Positions 38,935 to 50,346 are shown, counted from the stretch's first letter. The stretch is DNA of 64,000 bases from Saprospiraceae bacterium (GCA_016715405.1 JADKAE010000013.1:17448-81447); one strand, 5' to 3'. The notes: generated by a model from the sequence alone, not told the origin. Translations and numbers: made by a program.

Positions 38935-41900
38935 ATGCGTTTTGTTAACTTCCATTCGTTCAGCAAAACGGCCGTATTGGCCCTGCTGGCTACCGCTATT
39001 TCTGTTGGTATTTTTTCATGTAAAAGCGATGTCCGCGCCAAAAGATGCCCGACAGCGTGAGCGCGTATGTGTATGCCCACACTTCAGGTATTGTATCCAA
39101 AGCTGCGCCCGTGCGCATACGGTTTGTATCGCCGGTAGTGGCCGCCGATAAAGCCGGTGAAGCCGCTGATGCTTCGCTGCTTGCACTGTCACCCTCCGCA
39201 AAAGGCGTCCTTACCTGGGAAGACTCCCAAACGCTGCGCTTTGACCCCCAGACACCCCTCTCTTCCAGCACGACTTATGTGGGCAGCGTAAAGCTAAGCG
39301 CCCTATTCGACAACGTACCCGCCGAAGCCGCCGTGTTTGAATTCGATTTTCGCACGCGCGATCAGCATTTTGAAGTAAAAATTGACGGGCTGTTTGCCGC
39401 CAACCCCAAAGAGTTAGCGAAACAAGAGCTCAAAGGCTCGCTCTTTACCGCCGACGTAGCCGCGGCCGAAGAAATCGAACAACTCCTCAAAGCCGACCAG
39501 CAGGGCAAAAACTTGTCGATCGACTGGACGCACACAGGCGACGGCCTCCAACACGACTTTCTTGTGCGAGGCATAGCCCGCGGCGATAAGGACGGCGAAA
39601 TGTCGCTGAGTTGGAACGGCTCGCCTATTGGACTAAGCCTAAAAGGCAATGAAAAAGTAGAGGTGCCCTCGCTCAGCAATTTCAAAGTAACCGACGCCCG
39701 CGTAGAGCAGGGCGAAGACCAATATATACTGCTCCATTTTTCCGACCCGCTGAAGGAATCGCAAACACTCGACGGACTCGTCACGCTGGCCAACTATGCA
39801 GGCAACCTGCGCTTTTTGATAGACGGCCAGCAACTGCGTATTTATCCTTCCGAAAAGCTGAGCGGCGAACAACGCGTTTTTGTCAACGCAGGCGTGCGCA
39901 ATACCGCCGACAGGCAGATGAAACAAGCCAGCGAGTGGAGTGTTACCCTCGAAAACGTCAAACCCCAGGTGCGCCTGGTAGGCCGCGGCGTGATTATGCC
40001 CAATTCGAACGGACTTATCTTTCCATTCGAAGCAGTAGGGCTTAACGCAGTAGATGTGGAGGTATTTAAAATTTTTAATAATAACATTCTCCAATTCCTT
40101 CAAACCAACGAACTCGATCAGAGCGGCTACGACTTGTACCGCGTGGGCCGCGTAGTGCTCCAACGCAAAGTATCGCTGCAGTCGCTGAACCCCAGCGCCC
40201 GTACATCCGAATGGACCCGCTACGCCCTCGACCTGAGCAAGATGATCTCACAAGATCCCGACGCGATCTACCAGATCAGGATTGGCTTTAGGCCTTCTTA
40301 TTCGCTTAGCCGCTGCAATGCCGGCAATGTCGACGCCCAACAGGAAGAAGACGCACTGACAGCTACCGATGATTTCCCCAAAGACGAAGACGGCGAACTC
40401 CGCACGATTATGGACTACTGGTACGGTCCCGAGGGATATTACGAGGAGTACCAGTGGGAACAACGCGAAGATCCCTGCTATTCGGCCTATTACAACTCCG
40501 AGCGCTTTGTATCGCGCAATGTGGTGGCCTCCAACCTCGGCATTATCGCCAAGGGAGGCAACGACAATAGCTATATGGTGATCGTAGCCGATTTGCGCAC
40601 GGCTAAACCCATTTCCGGCGCTGATCTGCAGTTTTATGATTTTCAGCAACAACTTCTCCCAGGCCAAAACGGACGCCAACGGTATAGCTTCGGTGTCTAT
40701 GTCGCGCAAACCTTTTGTAGTGGTGGCCAAACAAGGTACCGAAAAAGGCTACCTCCGCATGGGCGACGGCAACTCGCTGTCTTTGAGCCGCTTTGACGTT
40801 GACGGACAGGTAACCCAAAAAGGTCTCAAAGGATTTCTCTATGGCGAACGCGGCGTATGGCGCCCCGGCGATTCGGTATTCCTGAATTTCATCCTGGAAG
40901 ACCGCTCCAAACGCCTGCCGGCTAATTACCCGATTTCGTTTGAATTGTACGACCCTCGCGGACAACTACAGGAAAAACGCACCGTGCTTAACCAGGTCAA
41001 TAATGTCTATCCGCTTCATTTTGCCACGCGCAGCGACGCCTCCACGGGCAACTGGATGGCCAAAGTAAAAGCCGGCGGAGCTACCTTCGAACGCACGATC
41101 AAGGTGGAGACTATCAAACCCAACCGCATCAGTATCCAACTGGATTTTGGTAAAGAATACCTCAGCGCCGCCGATGAGCCCATCAAAACGACTTTGAAAG
41201 CCAATTGGCTGCACGGCGCCCCGGCCGCCAATCTGCGCGCCAAGGTGGAAGTACAACTCAAACCGACGAAAACCACATTCCCGAAATATGGCGGCTTTGT
41301 CTTCGACGACCCCGCCCGCCGTATGGAAGAAACCGAAGCCCGCACGGTATACGACAGCCAACTCGACGGCAACGGCACGGCGCCGCTCAAACTCGAATTG
41401 CTCAACAACCAACAGGCGCCCGGCAAAGTGCTGGCCAGCTTCAAAACCCGCGTATTTGAGCGCGGCGGCGATTTTAGTTCGGATAATTTTACGGTGCCTT
41501 ACCACCCATACAGTGTATACGCCGGAGTCGACGTACCCCAGAATCGCTATGGCGAAAAAAGGGTGGATTTGAATAAAAATGCCGACCTGGGCTTTGTCGC
41601 CCTCGACGTCACAGGCAAACCCATGTCGGGCCGCTCGCTCAAAGTAGGCCTGTACCGCGTGGAATGGCGCTGGTGGTGGGATTCGGGCTACGACGACGTA
41701 ACCCGCTACAACACCGGCAACCACTACGACGCGCTCGAGACCAAAGACGTAGTGACCAACGGGCAGGGCGAAGCCAAGTGGAATATCAATATCAAAGAAT
41801 GGGGCCGCTACATGGTGCGCGTGTGCGATACCGAAAGCGGACACTGTACCGGCGATTACTTCTATTCCGGTTATCCCTGGTTTGAAGGCGACGACCAGAA

Positions 41901-44555
41901 CCGCGAAGCAGCGGCTATGATCAATTTCGCAGCCGATAAAAAGAAATACAACGTAGGCGAAACCGTCTCGCTGACGGTGCCAACCGGCGAGGCAGGCCGC
42001 GTGCTGCTCACCCTCGAAAATGGCACCAAAGTGCTGCAGTCTTTCTGGAAAGACGCCAAAGCCGGCGATAACACGATCACTTTTACTGCTACCGCCGATA
42101 TGGCGCCTACGATATACGCACACGTATCCCTTATACAGCCGCACGCACAGGTTAAAAACGACCTGCCCATCAGATTATACGGCGTTATCCCCGTCCACGT
42201 AGAAGACCCCGCTACCCGCCTGGCGCCCAAAATCGCCATGCCCGAGGTACTCCAACCCGAACAAAGCGTGACGGTGGAGGTGTCGGAAGAAAAAGGCCAG
42301 GCGATGGCCTACACGGTGGCTATCGTCGATGAAGGATTGCTTGGCCTGACCCGCTTTAAAACCCCCAATCCCTGGGACGCCTTCTACGCCCGCGAAGCCC
42401 TCGGCGTGCGCACCTGGGACGTATACGACCAGGTACTGGGCGCCTACGGCGCTGAGTTGGAGCGCATCCTCAGCATCGGCGGCGACGCCGAACTGGTGCG
42501 GGGCGCGGCTAAGGATAAAGTCAACCGCTTTAAACCCGTGGTGATCCACCTCGGGCCCTTTATGCTGCAAAAAGGCCAGAAGGCCCGGCATACCGTGAAA
42601 CTGCCCAACTACGTCGGCGCAGTGCGCACGATGGTCGTAGCTGCCAACAAAGGCGCCTACGGCAGTGCGGAAAAGACCACGCCTGTGCGCAAACCGCTCA
42701 TGGTGCTGGCCACGCTGCCACGCGTATTGAGCCCGGGCGAATCGCTCAAACTGCCGGTCAATGTGTTTGCCATGGAAGCCAAGGTGAAAAGCGCCACGAT
42801 TTCGGTAAAAGAAAACAGCGGCTTGGTGAAAATCAACGGACAAAGCTCGCAGACGCTCAACTTCTCCGCCCCGGCGATAAGATGGCTTATTTCGACCTGC
42901 AAGTGGCCGAAAAAGTGGGCGTAGCCAAGTTTACGGTGGTGGCCGAAGGCGCAGGCGAAAAAGCCTCGCAGGAGATCACCCTCGAAGTGCGCAATCCGAA
43001 CCCCTACGTGACGGAAGTTGTCTCGAAAGTGCTGGCCTCCGGTGATACCTGGTCGCCGACCATCAAACCGTTGGGCATGCCGGGCACCAACAAGGTGACC
43101 CTCGAAGTATCGGGCATCCCGCCGATTAACCTCGGCGAACACCTCGACTACCTGCTGCAATATCCCTACGGCTGTCTCGAACAAACCCTGTCGGGCGGCT
43201 TCCCGCAGTTGTACGTGAGCAAGTTGCTCGAACTCAGCGAAGAACAAAAGCAGCGCATACCTAAACATATCAAAGCTACTATCGACAGGCTAAAGCAATT
43301 CCAGACCTCCCAGGGCGGCTTTGCTTACTGGCCCGGCCAAACCGGTCCCGACCAGTGGACGACCACCTATGCCGGCCACTTCCTGCTCGAAGCCAAAGCA
43401 CTCGGATACACTGTGCCTCCGGCCATGCTGGAGCGCTGGATAGATTTCCAGAAAAAATCATCGAGGTTGTGGGATCCTCAACTGCGAGAATACGGGTATT
43501 ACCCCGAAGACAGCTACGAACTTATCCAGGCCTACCGCCTGTATACGCTAGCCCTGGCCAAAGAAACCGATATGGCCGGCATGAACCGCCTGCGCGAGCA
43601 CAAAGGCTTGAGCTCCGCAGCTAAATGGCGCCTGGCCGCCGCTTACGCCGTGGCCGGTAAACCCGAGGTGGCAAAGAGTATTATTGCCAATGTAAGCAAA
43701 ACGCCCAAGCCTTATACCGAACTCTCGTACACCTATGGCTCCGACCTGCGCGACAGGGCGATGATCCTTGAAACCCTGCTGTTGCTGGGCGACAAATCCA
43801 ACGCCGCAGAGATGGTAAAATACGTATCCGAGCAACTCAGCGGAGGCAACTGGTATAGCACCCAGACGGTTTCTTTCTCCCTGCTGGCCATTGGTAAGTT
43901 CGTGGGCGATTCTGACGTAAGCAAAAAGGTACAGTTTGTCTACCAAATCAACGGCGGACAAAGCGTCAACGCCGGCTCTAATACGCCGGTTATGCAAATC
44001 AACGTACCTATAAACGGCAGCGAGAAAAAGGTGATGGTGAAAAATAGCAACGGCGGCGTGCTCTACGCCAGGGTAATCCAGCAAGGTCAGCCCCTGGCCG
44101 GCCAGGACAAGAGCGGCGCCAACCAACTCGACGTGGCCGTAGCCTACTTCGATATGCAAGGCAAAACCATCAACCCCGCTACGATTGCCCAGGGCACCGA
44201 CTTTGTCGCCGAAGTGAAGGTGACACACCCGGGCGTGCGGGGCATTCCATACCGCGAACTGGCCCTGAGCCAGATTTTCCCGTCCGGCTGGGAGATCGTC
44301 AACTCGCGCATGGACCAGCTACAGGCGTTCCAGGCCGGCGACCGCCCCGAATACCGCGATTTCCGCGACGACCGCGTGAATACTTTCTTTGATTTGAACG
44401 AACAACAAACGGTGGTGTACCGCGTACAGCTCAACGCAGCCTACCAGGGCCGGTATTACCTGCCCGCGGTATCCTGCGAGGCGATGTACGATAATTCGAT
44501 CTACGCCCGCAAACAGGGCATGTGGGTAGAAGTCGGAGCACCGTCTGAGATATAG
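38935..44555 (+). CDS. Alpha-2-macroglobulin lipoprotein, YfaS-like (about 1870 aa, three frameshifts)
   Basis: The start at 38935 gives a lipoprotein signal (LATAISVGIFSC lipobox). Frameshifts near 39035, 40680 and 42870 divide the rest, but the family order is complete. It opens with an N-terminal Ig-like domain (VSAYVYAHTSGIVSKAAPVR) and macroglobulin domains including the MG2-like GVWRPGDSVFLNFILEDRS. The central region has MGDGNSLSLSRFD, followed by AMAYTVAIVDEGLLGLTRF. The thioester motif CLEQ (43173-43184) sits in YPYGCLEQTLSGGFPQ. The alpha-barrel domain and the C-terminal receptor-like domain (ELALSQIFPSGWEIVNSRM) end the protein. Bacterial lipoproteins of this type sit in the periplasm and can trap proteases, often beside pbpC, which is absent here. 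The stop lies in a GAGTGAGG repeat. Confidence 0.92.
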
Positions 44556-44648
44556 GAGAGTGAGTGAGGGAGTGAGGGAGTGAGGGAGTGAATTTGTCAA
44601 AGATCCCTCCCTCTCTCACTCCCTCCCTCCTCCCCTCCCTCCCCGTCG
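44553..44648. repeat. GAGTGAGG hairpin (family F1)
   Basis: Left arm of four GAGTGAGG units (44555-44590), loop AATTTGTCAAAGATC, right arm CCCTCCCTCTCTCACTCCCT (44604-44648). It fills the space between the convergent macroglobulin and SDR genes; the SDR reading frame runs through it without a stop. Confidence 0.8.
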
Positions 44649-44650
44649 CC

Positions 44651-45427
44651 TCACTGCCTGCCAGGATGCCCCCGTCAATCGTCAGCTCGATGCCCGTGAC
44701 GTACTTGCTTTCCTCGCAAGCCAGGTACAGGGCGCCGTAGGCTACGTCTATCGGCTCGCCGAAATGTCCCAGGGGAATCCCAAATTCGACATCTTTGATA
44801 ATTGCATCGCGTTGGGGGCCGTCGCCCAGCATGGCATCCCACATGGGGGTCATAATGGCCGCCGGGTGGATACTATTGCAGCGGATCTTGTAGCCTTTTT
44901 CGGCGCAATAGAGTGCCACGCTTTTCGAATGGTTTCTCACTGCCGCCTTGCTCGACGCGTAGGCCACCGCGCCGGGGAATACCCACCACGCCGCTACGGG
45001 ATGAGATATTCACAATACTGCCGCCCTGCGCCTTCATAAGTTTGATAGCGTATTTACAGCCCAGCATTACGCCGGTGGCGTTCACGCGGTGTACTTCGTC
45101 CCAGGTGGCCAGGTCGGCGTTTTCGGCGTCGAAAGGGCCGGGGGCTTCCAGGAAACCCGTGATACCTGCGTTGTTAACCAGCACGTCGAGCCGGCCGAAT
45201 TGCTGGGAGATATAATCGCTTGCGGCTATCCAGTCATCCTCCAGTCGCACATCCAGTCGACGGTACTCCGCGCGATCGCCAAGGCTGCGGGCTACCGATT
45301 CTCCCTCTTCATCTCTGATATCTGAGAGGATCACATAGCCGCCTTCCTGGTGGAATAATTCGGCGATAGCTTTGCCAATGCCCCGGGCTGCGCCGGTAAT
45401 GAGGATGATTTTGTGGGTTAATCGCAT
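44651..45427 (-). CDS. Short-chain dehydrogenase/reductase (one frameshift, stop uncertain)
   Basis: About 255 residues. Classical SDR: cofactor motif TGAARGIGKAIAELF, NNAG in LVNNAGITGF, catalytic Ser in IVNISSRSGVVG, catalytic YxxxK as YASSK, and the C-terminal ELTIDGGILAGS. An extra C near 44985 shifts the frame before the YASSK motif. After DGGILAGS the frame has no stop and reads through the GAGTGAGG repeat for 74 more codons, overlapping the macroglobulin gene. A TGA at 44651-44653 in the neighbouring frame is a more likely true end. It is an NAD(P)-dependent oxidoreductase of unknown substrate. Confidence 0.85.
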
Positions 45428-45439
45428 GTGTTCTTTTAT

Positions 45440-45474
45440 TTATTTAGCCCAAAGTCGCATAGTCTGATAGTCTT
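45440..45474. repeat. Short GTCGCATAGTCTGATAGTC tract (family F2)
   Basis: CCCAAAGTCGCATAGTCTGA then TAGTC, a short one-armed copy of the F2 units between the next gene's stop (45476) and the SDR start. Confidence 0.5.
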
Positions 45475-45475
45475 C

Positions 45476-46018
45476 TTACTTCCTCGGCAGCCACCAACCC
45501 AGCCAAACGCCCACCACACTCCAGGGCACCACGGCATCAATGAGATAACCGATAGAATCGCCTTCAAACCAGATGCTGTTCATGTAAGGGATGGTTAGAT
45601 AACCGATGAAGCCAACGGCTACCGCTGACATCAAGGCGGTTTTCAGATTGAGATCCGCGAATTTGAGGAGGAGCCAGACCAGGAAAAAGGCGGCTACTAT
45701 GTCAATGGCAAAGCCGCGGAGCATGTTCATGCCCATGGCCGTGCTCATGGATTTGTGGTAACTGACGGTGGCCCAGGGTTTGCCGGCCTGACTTTCCATC
45801 AGGGCCTGCTCTTGCTCGTAGCCGCTCCCCGGAGGTACGCCGGGCAACATGTAGGTGCCTTCTTCCGTCAAATACTTGCTCAGTGATTGCATAATGCTGT
45901 CCTGATTGGGCGTGTAGGTAAATTCCGATTTGTGGACCTGCAGGGCAGACCAGGAGAGGAATTGCCAGATGAATAGGATCACGGCGCTAACCAGCGTGCC
46001 AATTAGTTGTTTTGTCAT
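45476..46018 (-). CDS. Conserved hypothetical membrane protein
   Basis: Intact, 180 residues, family not recognised. An N-terminal membrane segment (IGTLVSAVILFIWQFLSW) is followed by about 65 polar residues predicted outside the membrane (SIMQSLSKYLTEEGTYMLPG). Three more hydrophobic segments come next (AIDIVAAFFLVWLLLKF, ALMSAVAVGFIGYLTI, VVPWSVVGVWLGWWL). There are no catalytic motifs. It stands alone between an SDR and a secreted hydrolase on the same strand. The topology suggests an inner-membrane protein with a periplasmic loop. Confidence 0.6.
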   Translation of the reverse strand: MTKQLIGTLVSAVILFIWQFLSWSALQVHKSEFTYTPNQDSIMQSLSKYLTEEGTYMLPGVPPGSGYEQEQALMESQAGKPWATVSYHKSMSTAMGMNMLRGFAIDIVAAFFLVWLLLKFADLNLKTALMSAVAVGFIGYLTIPYMNSIWFEGDSIGYLIDAVVPWSVVGVWLGWWLPRK

Positions 46019-46071
46019 TGGTATTCGTTTTGATGTGAAAAAATTAAAAATATATAATAGCTTGTCTCGAC

Positions 46072-46120
46072 TCTGTGGTTACTCTGTGTGAACTCCGTGA
46101 AACTCTGTGGTTAAAAAATC
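46072..46120. repeat. Direct ACTCTGTGGTTA repeats (family F9)
   Basis: Units CTCTGTGGTTACTCTGTGTG, AACTCCGTGAAACTCTGTGG: direct repeats with no inverted arm, between two minus-strand genes. Bacteroidota-type promoter boxes were not found here. Confidence 0.45.
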
Positions 46121-46146
46121 AAAGCCACCCCTTGTTAAATCTAAAC

Positions 46147-48322
46147 TCAAATTTTCAACCACTTCACCACTTCTCTACGCCCACCTGTTTCAATCTCCAC
46201 AAATAAAACCCTGCCGGCAATTGTCCGAAATCGCTCAACACCATCCGGTTTTCTCCCGCCTGAATGGGTTGCTGAATGGCAGCGACCAGGCCCGAAATCC
46301 CCGATATCCGCAAGGTGGCCTGCTCGCTCGGTTGGCGACAAAGTCAGCACGGGAGCGCCGCTGGAGGGGTTGGGTGAAAGGGTTAGGTTGCTGAGCAAGG
46401 CAGCGGCTTCTTGTGTGGCTACTGGGAAAGGGGAAACCTCTATCTGCATCAGCCGGAGGTCTGCTCTGTATATCACGACTTGTGGAATGATCACCAGGTC
46501 GTCCTCCTGCACAGTGGTCGTGCCACTTTGTAGGATTTCGTTGGTGAAGATATCCCTGGCTATCCAGTACAACTGGACGCCTGTGGGTGGGGTGAAGACC
46601 TGCGGCCGGCGGATGGCGAGATCTGCCGTGAGGGAATCGTGCGGGCAGATATCGTTGGGGAACAGGGCATTTTCTTCGAGCCAGGCGGTGGCCGACCACA
46701 AAAATGCCTCGTCGACGATGCTACTCACGTCCCAGCGGTGCCAGCCGCCCCAGGCGCCCCAGTTGTCGCCGTCACCGTTGTTGATGCCGATGATTCCGGT
46801 GCCCGGGTCGTTGTTTTGCGGGTCGATGCGGTGGTTGAAGAAGGCAGGGAAGGACTGGTTGGAGCGGTAGCGCGCTTCGGGGAAGGATACGTTATCCAGC
46901 ACGGTTTGCTCGTCGGGAGGAATGCCCATGATCCAGTGGTCATTGTAGTCGGGGCCGGTATCCATGCCGTGGTTGCGTTCGCTCCACATCTGTTGGATGC
47001 CGATGCCAAGCGAGTCGGCTGTGCGGTAGTTTTCGATCACATAGGCATCCCAGCGCATGGTGCCGTTGTCGTCGTTTTTGCTGTGCCAGTGGCGGAAAAG
47101 CGGGAGATCGCGCTTCTCGGAGCAATTGTCGATCAGGTTCCATACCTGGTTGAGGTAGACCGTCTCTCCATTGCGGTTGATCAGGTTGGTCGGAAAAGCC
47201 GTTGCCGGATCGCCGAATCAGGCGTTGATGCCGCTGGGCCTCATGGGGCCCAAAGCCGTTGTTGAAGATGGTGGCCGAGGCGTAGTGCGTGGGATAACAT
47301 TTGGCCATCGCGGTAGAACCCGCCGATCCCATGCTATGTCCGTGGATGTGAATGCGGCCGGGGTCGATGTTGTAGTTGCGAATCAGCCAGGAGTCGATCC
47401 ACAGGTAGCGCCGTTGGGTGTAGTTGACAATAGTATCCGGGGCGGTGGGCAGATTATCGGTTGTAAATGGATCGTAGTTTTTCCGCCAGCCGAAATGCCA
47501 GGTGGGTTGTTCGGGATTGGGCGGTACCTGGTCGCGCCAGCCCATCATGTCGTCGTTGTGGGCCAGCAGAATGCCTTGCTCGGGTTTAATGTTGACTTCG
47601 GCCCGGCTGCCGGCCAGCGATTGGCGGGCCGTGCCGCCCCCGCCGTGCAGCCACACGGAAAGTGGAAAGGGCTGCGTGGTGTCAATATCATTTGGAAAAG
47701 AAATTAAGAAAAAACCCGGCATGCCGTTTTTGGCGGCGTTGGCCATCACCGGAAAATCGGGGCGGTTTTCCCACTGGTTTTGCCTGCCGTCGGCCCACAT
47801 CAGAAAAGCCATGCAGGTATAACCGGCCGCAAACGGCGAGGGAAACAAAGCCTGCAAATGGCATTCTACCGGGTCGTTGACCGGTTCGTAATCAAAGGAA
47901 ACTGCAGAGGCAGTGATGTTTTGGCCGGCAATAACGGCGGTTTCGTCGTCGGCTACCACGGCAAAAAACAAGGCGCCGGGCTGGTGCGGGGTGAACACAA
48001 AAAGGGCTTCGTTGAATTGCAATTGGTATTTGCCCACTCCCGTCGGACTTGGGATACGCGGCGTAGCAGCCGTATCTACCTGCTCTTTAAGCGCAATGCA
48101 GCTGTATTCGAATTTGTGGAGTTTGCCTAAGCGTATAGCGTCGGTTGTGCTGGCAAAAGCCGTCGGTTTGGCATACACGGCATACCAGTCGGGCAAGGGA
48201 AACTCGGCTTCCCAGACGACCCATACTTGTCCGTCGGCGTACCAGGCGCGCACGTTGGTTTGGGAGAAGAGGGGAGCGGAGGCAACGAGGAAAAGGAATA
48301 GCAACAGGTTTTTTCTTGGCAT
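46147..48322 (-). CDS. Secreted alpha/beta-hydrolase with T9SS sorting domain (multiple frame breaks)
   Basis: About 725 residues. The signal peptide is MPRKNLLLFLFLVASAPLFS. After an N-terminal beta domain comes an alpha/beta-hydrolase: PLSVWLHGGGG (oxyanion-type loop), then the nucleophile elbow GHSMGSAGSTAMA, and later ERNHGMD, which could supply the catalytic His. Breaks occur near 47220-47260 (one indel and an in-frame TGA at 47218-47220), near 46330 and near 46200. The corrected C-terminus (LTLSPNPSSGAPVLTLSP then PAGFYLWR and EVVKWLKI) is a T9SS type A sorting domain. It is probably an extracellular esterase or peptidase-like hydrolase; the substrate is unknown. Confidence 0.78.
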
Positions 48323-48400
48323 GGTGTTCGTGAGTTGTAGGTGACAGAGCTATCTACCATACAAATGTAATTGTTGCAACCCAAACAATCAAGATTGTTG

Positions 48401-48421
48401 CGTCGGGTTTCACACCCGACG
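48401..48421. terminator. Hairpin after DUF1801 gene
   Basis: Perfect 8 bp stem CGTCGGGT / ACCCGACG with loop TTCAC, 48 nt downstream of the DUF1801 stop on the minus strand. A second small hairpin (ACAATC-AA-GATTGT) lies just beside it. No T tract follows. Confidence 0.45.
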
Positions 48422-48468
48422 TATTGAGGTAGGCCTTATAGCGCTAAGTAGCGCAGGGAGTGCCTGGA

Positions 48469-48827
48469 TTAGCCAAATTTCTCCGCATTCTCCGCTACCC
48501 TGAAAGCCACCATTTCGCCAATCAAATCAAAAGGAATTGGGTGATTCAACGGAAATTGCACGGAGCCTTTACCTTGTTTATAAACAGATAATTCTTTTTC
48601 AAAAGCAGCATGCCCTGTAGGCGTAGCGTAAAAGCCGATATGGGTTTTGAATGCGGCAAAATAGACCAGCGGTCTGCCCTGTGTTTTGTAGGCCGGCATT
48701 CCGTAGCTGATGCTTTCGGCAGCGCCGGGGCTTGTGCTTTGATGATCGAGCGGATTCGAGTCAAAATGGCCTGTAAATCAGCCGGAAACGATTGGATATA
48801 TTCGTCTACGCTGGCGAAATTTTGCAT
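48469..48827 (-). CDS. DUF1801 (YdhG-like) protein (one frameshift)
   Basis: About 119 residues. Start MQNFASVDEYIQSFPADLQA is a typical DUF1801 opening. After restoring one C near 48735 it continues ESISYGMPAYKTQGRPLVYF, AAFKTHIGFYATPTGHAAFE and FPLNHPIPFDLIGEMVAFR, all family hallmarks. The family has a YdhG-like fold and unknown function; the protein is probably cytosolic. Its start codon lies in the same frame as the upstream MBL-fold gene with no stop between them, so the current sequence reads as one fused ORF; this is probably another indel. Confidence 0.88.
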
Positions 48828-49726
48828 GGTATTTTTTAAATAAGAAAGGACGTAAATTAACTCTGCGGTAAAATACCAAGTCCACAAAGTCTCAAACGCT
48901 TCTTTCACCACAATCCGCCCATTTTCCTGGCGGTGTACCGTGGCAGCGGCCACTACTGGATCGTGTTCAAAAAAGAGGAGGTATTGGTTATCGACAGCTT
49001 CAGCGAGCAGCTTGCGCTTTTCGTCGAGGGTGAGCAGGGGGCGCACATCGTAGGCCATCACGTAAGGCATGCCGATGTGGTGAGGAGAAGGGAGCAGGTC
49101 GGCGCAATATACCAGCGTTTGCCCGGGGCCGTTTTCGATAAAAAGGATCATCATGGCCTCGGTATGGCCGTACACATAGCGGATGCGGATACCCGGCATC
49201 CACTGGTAATCATCGGAGGTGACAGGCAACATATGGACGAGGCCGGCGTCGCGAAGCGGCACAAAGTTTTCTTGCAGGAACGAAGCCTGCTCGCGCTCGT
49301 TGGGCTGCAGAGCCCATTGCCAGTGCACTTCGTTGCTCCAATAGCGGGCCTTGGGAAAAGTGGGAACCAGGCGGCCGTCGTTATCCCGGCTGACGGCCCC
49401 GCCTACGTGGTCGAAATGCAGGTGGGTGAGGAATACGTCGGTGATATCTTCGGGTTGAAAGCCTTTGTTTTGGAGGAAGACAACAGCGTTTCTTCGCCAT
49501 GGGGTTCGAAATGAGAGCGGAATTTGGCGTCTTGTTTATCGCCCATGCCCGTGTCGATCAGGATCTTGCGATCGCCGGTCTCCAACAGCAGGCAGCGCAT
49601 CGACCAGGAGCAAAGGTTGTTGTCGTCGGCAGGGTTGAGGCGATTCCAGAGCCGTTTCGGTACGATGCCGAACATGGCGCCGCCGTCGAGTTTTAAGTAT
49701 CCCGTGGGAATGATGTGGATGTTCAT
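48828..49726 (-). CDS. MBL-fold metallo-hydrolase (one frameshift)
   Basis: About 290 residues from the ATG at 49726 (MNIHIIPTGYLKLDGGAMFG). Metallo-beta-lactamase fold: ILIDTGMGDK, then the zinc motif THLHFDHVGG in a second frame (shift near 49470), RYVYGHTEAMMILFIEN with a ligand His, LVYCADLLPSPHHIGMPYV and LLFFEHDPVVA. Its quorum-quenching-lactonase-like layout is common to many bacterial MBL hydrolases, but the substrate is not evident. The natural stop is not visible after KEAFETL; the ORF continues into DUF1801. No signal peptide was seen. Confidence 0.85.
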
Positions 49727-49739
49727 TATTGAGACTTTC

Positions 49740-50255
49740 CTAAAATCCAATCTTCTTCTTCTCGCCCTGCAGGCTTTTCTTCAGCGCGGCCATCCGGATA
49801 GCCGTCACGGCGGCTTCCACGCCTTTGTTGCCGTGTTTTCCGCCTGCTCGTTCTTTTGCCTGCTCTTCGTTATTGGGCGTGAGCACGCCGAAGATAAAAG
49901 GTTTGCCGGTAGCGATGCCCAGGTGGGTGAGAGCGGTAGCTACGGCGTTGTTGATATATTCGTTGTGTTTGGTATCTCCCTGAATAACGCAGCCGAGGCA
50001 AATAACGGCGTCGGGATTGTGATGGGCGGCCAGCATTTGCGCGCCGACGGGCAGTTCGAACGAACCGGGCACCTGGGCGGTGACGATCTTGTCGGCTTTG
50101 GCGCCGTGGCGTAGCAGCGTATCATAGCAGCCTTCATAGAGGGCATGTGTGATAGCGGCATTCCACTCAGCAACCACGATACCGAAGGTCATATCAGCGG
50201 CATCGGGGATACTTTTTTCGTCGTAGTCGGAGAGGTTTTTGAGTGCGCTGGCCAT
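49740..50255 (-). CDS. ribH: 6,7-dimethyl-8-ribityllumazine synthase
   Basis: Intact, 171 residues. It catalyses the penultimate riboflavin step, joining the 5-amino-6-ribitylaminouracil and dihydroxybutanone-phosphate substrates; family members form 60-subunit capsids or pentamers. Signatures: VVAEWNAAITHALYEG, VPGSFELPVGAQML, ICLGCVIQGDTKHNEYINNA with the catalytic His, and PFIFGVLTPNNEEQAKERAG. It lies downstream of the TPR gene, separated by a GCTGAT hairpin, in the same orientation. Confidence 0.97.
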   Translation of the reverse strand: MASALKNLSDYDEKSIPDAADMTFGIVVAEWNAAITHALYEGCYDTLLRHGAKADKIVTAQVPGSFELPVGAQMLAAHHNPDAVICLGCVIQGDTKHNEYINNAVATALTHLGIATGKPFIFGVLTPNNEEQAKERAGGKHGNKGVEAAVTAIRMAALKKSLQGEKKKIGF

Positions 50256-50257
50256 AA

Positions 50258-50346
50258 TTTTAATTTGCTGATGTGTTAATTTGCTGATGTGCTGATAATT
50301 GCCTGGATATTAGCACATCAGCACATCAGCACATCAGCACATTATT
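50258..50346. repeat. Solo GCTGATTT hairpin (family F6)
   Basis: Plus-strand units TTTGCTGATGTGTTAATTTG, core GATAATTGCCTGGATATTAG, right units CACATCAGCACATCAGCACA. On the minus strand it starts at the stop of the TPR gene and ends 3 nt before ribH, so it lies inside a probable operon. Its core resembles the copy at 21493-21590. Confidence 0.8.

Noticed and set aside
47218..47220. TGA read as tryptophan (codon reassignment)
   Set aside because: One TGA falls where a residue is expected in the secreted hydrolase, but many genes here end normally at TGA and the same gene has several indels, so a base error is simpler.
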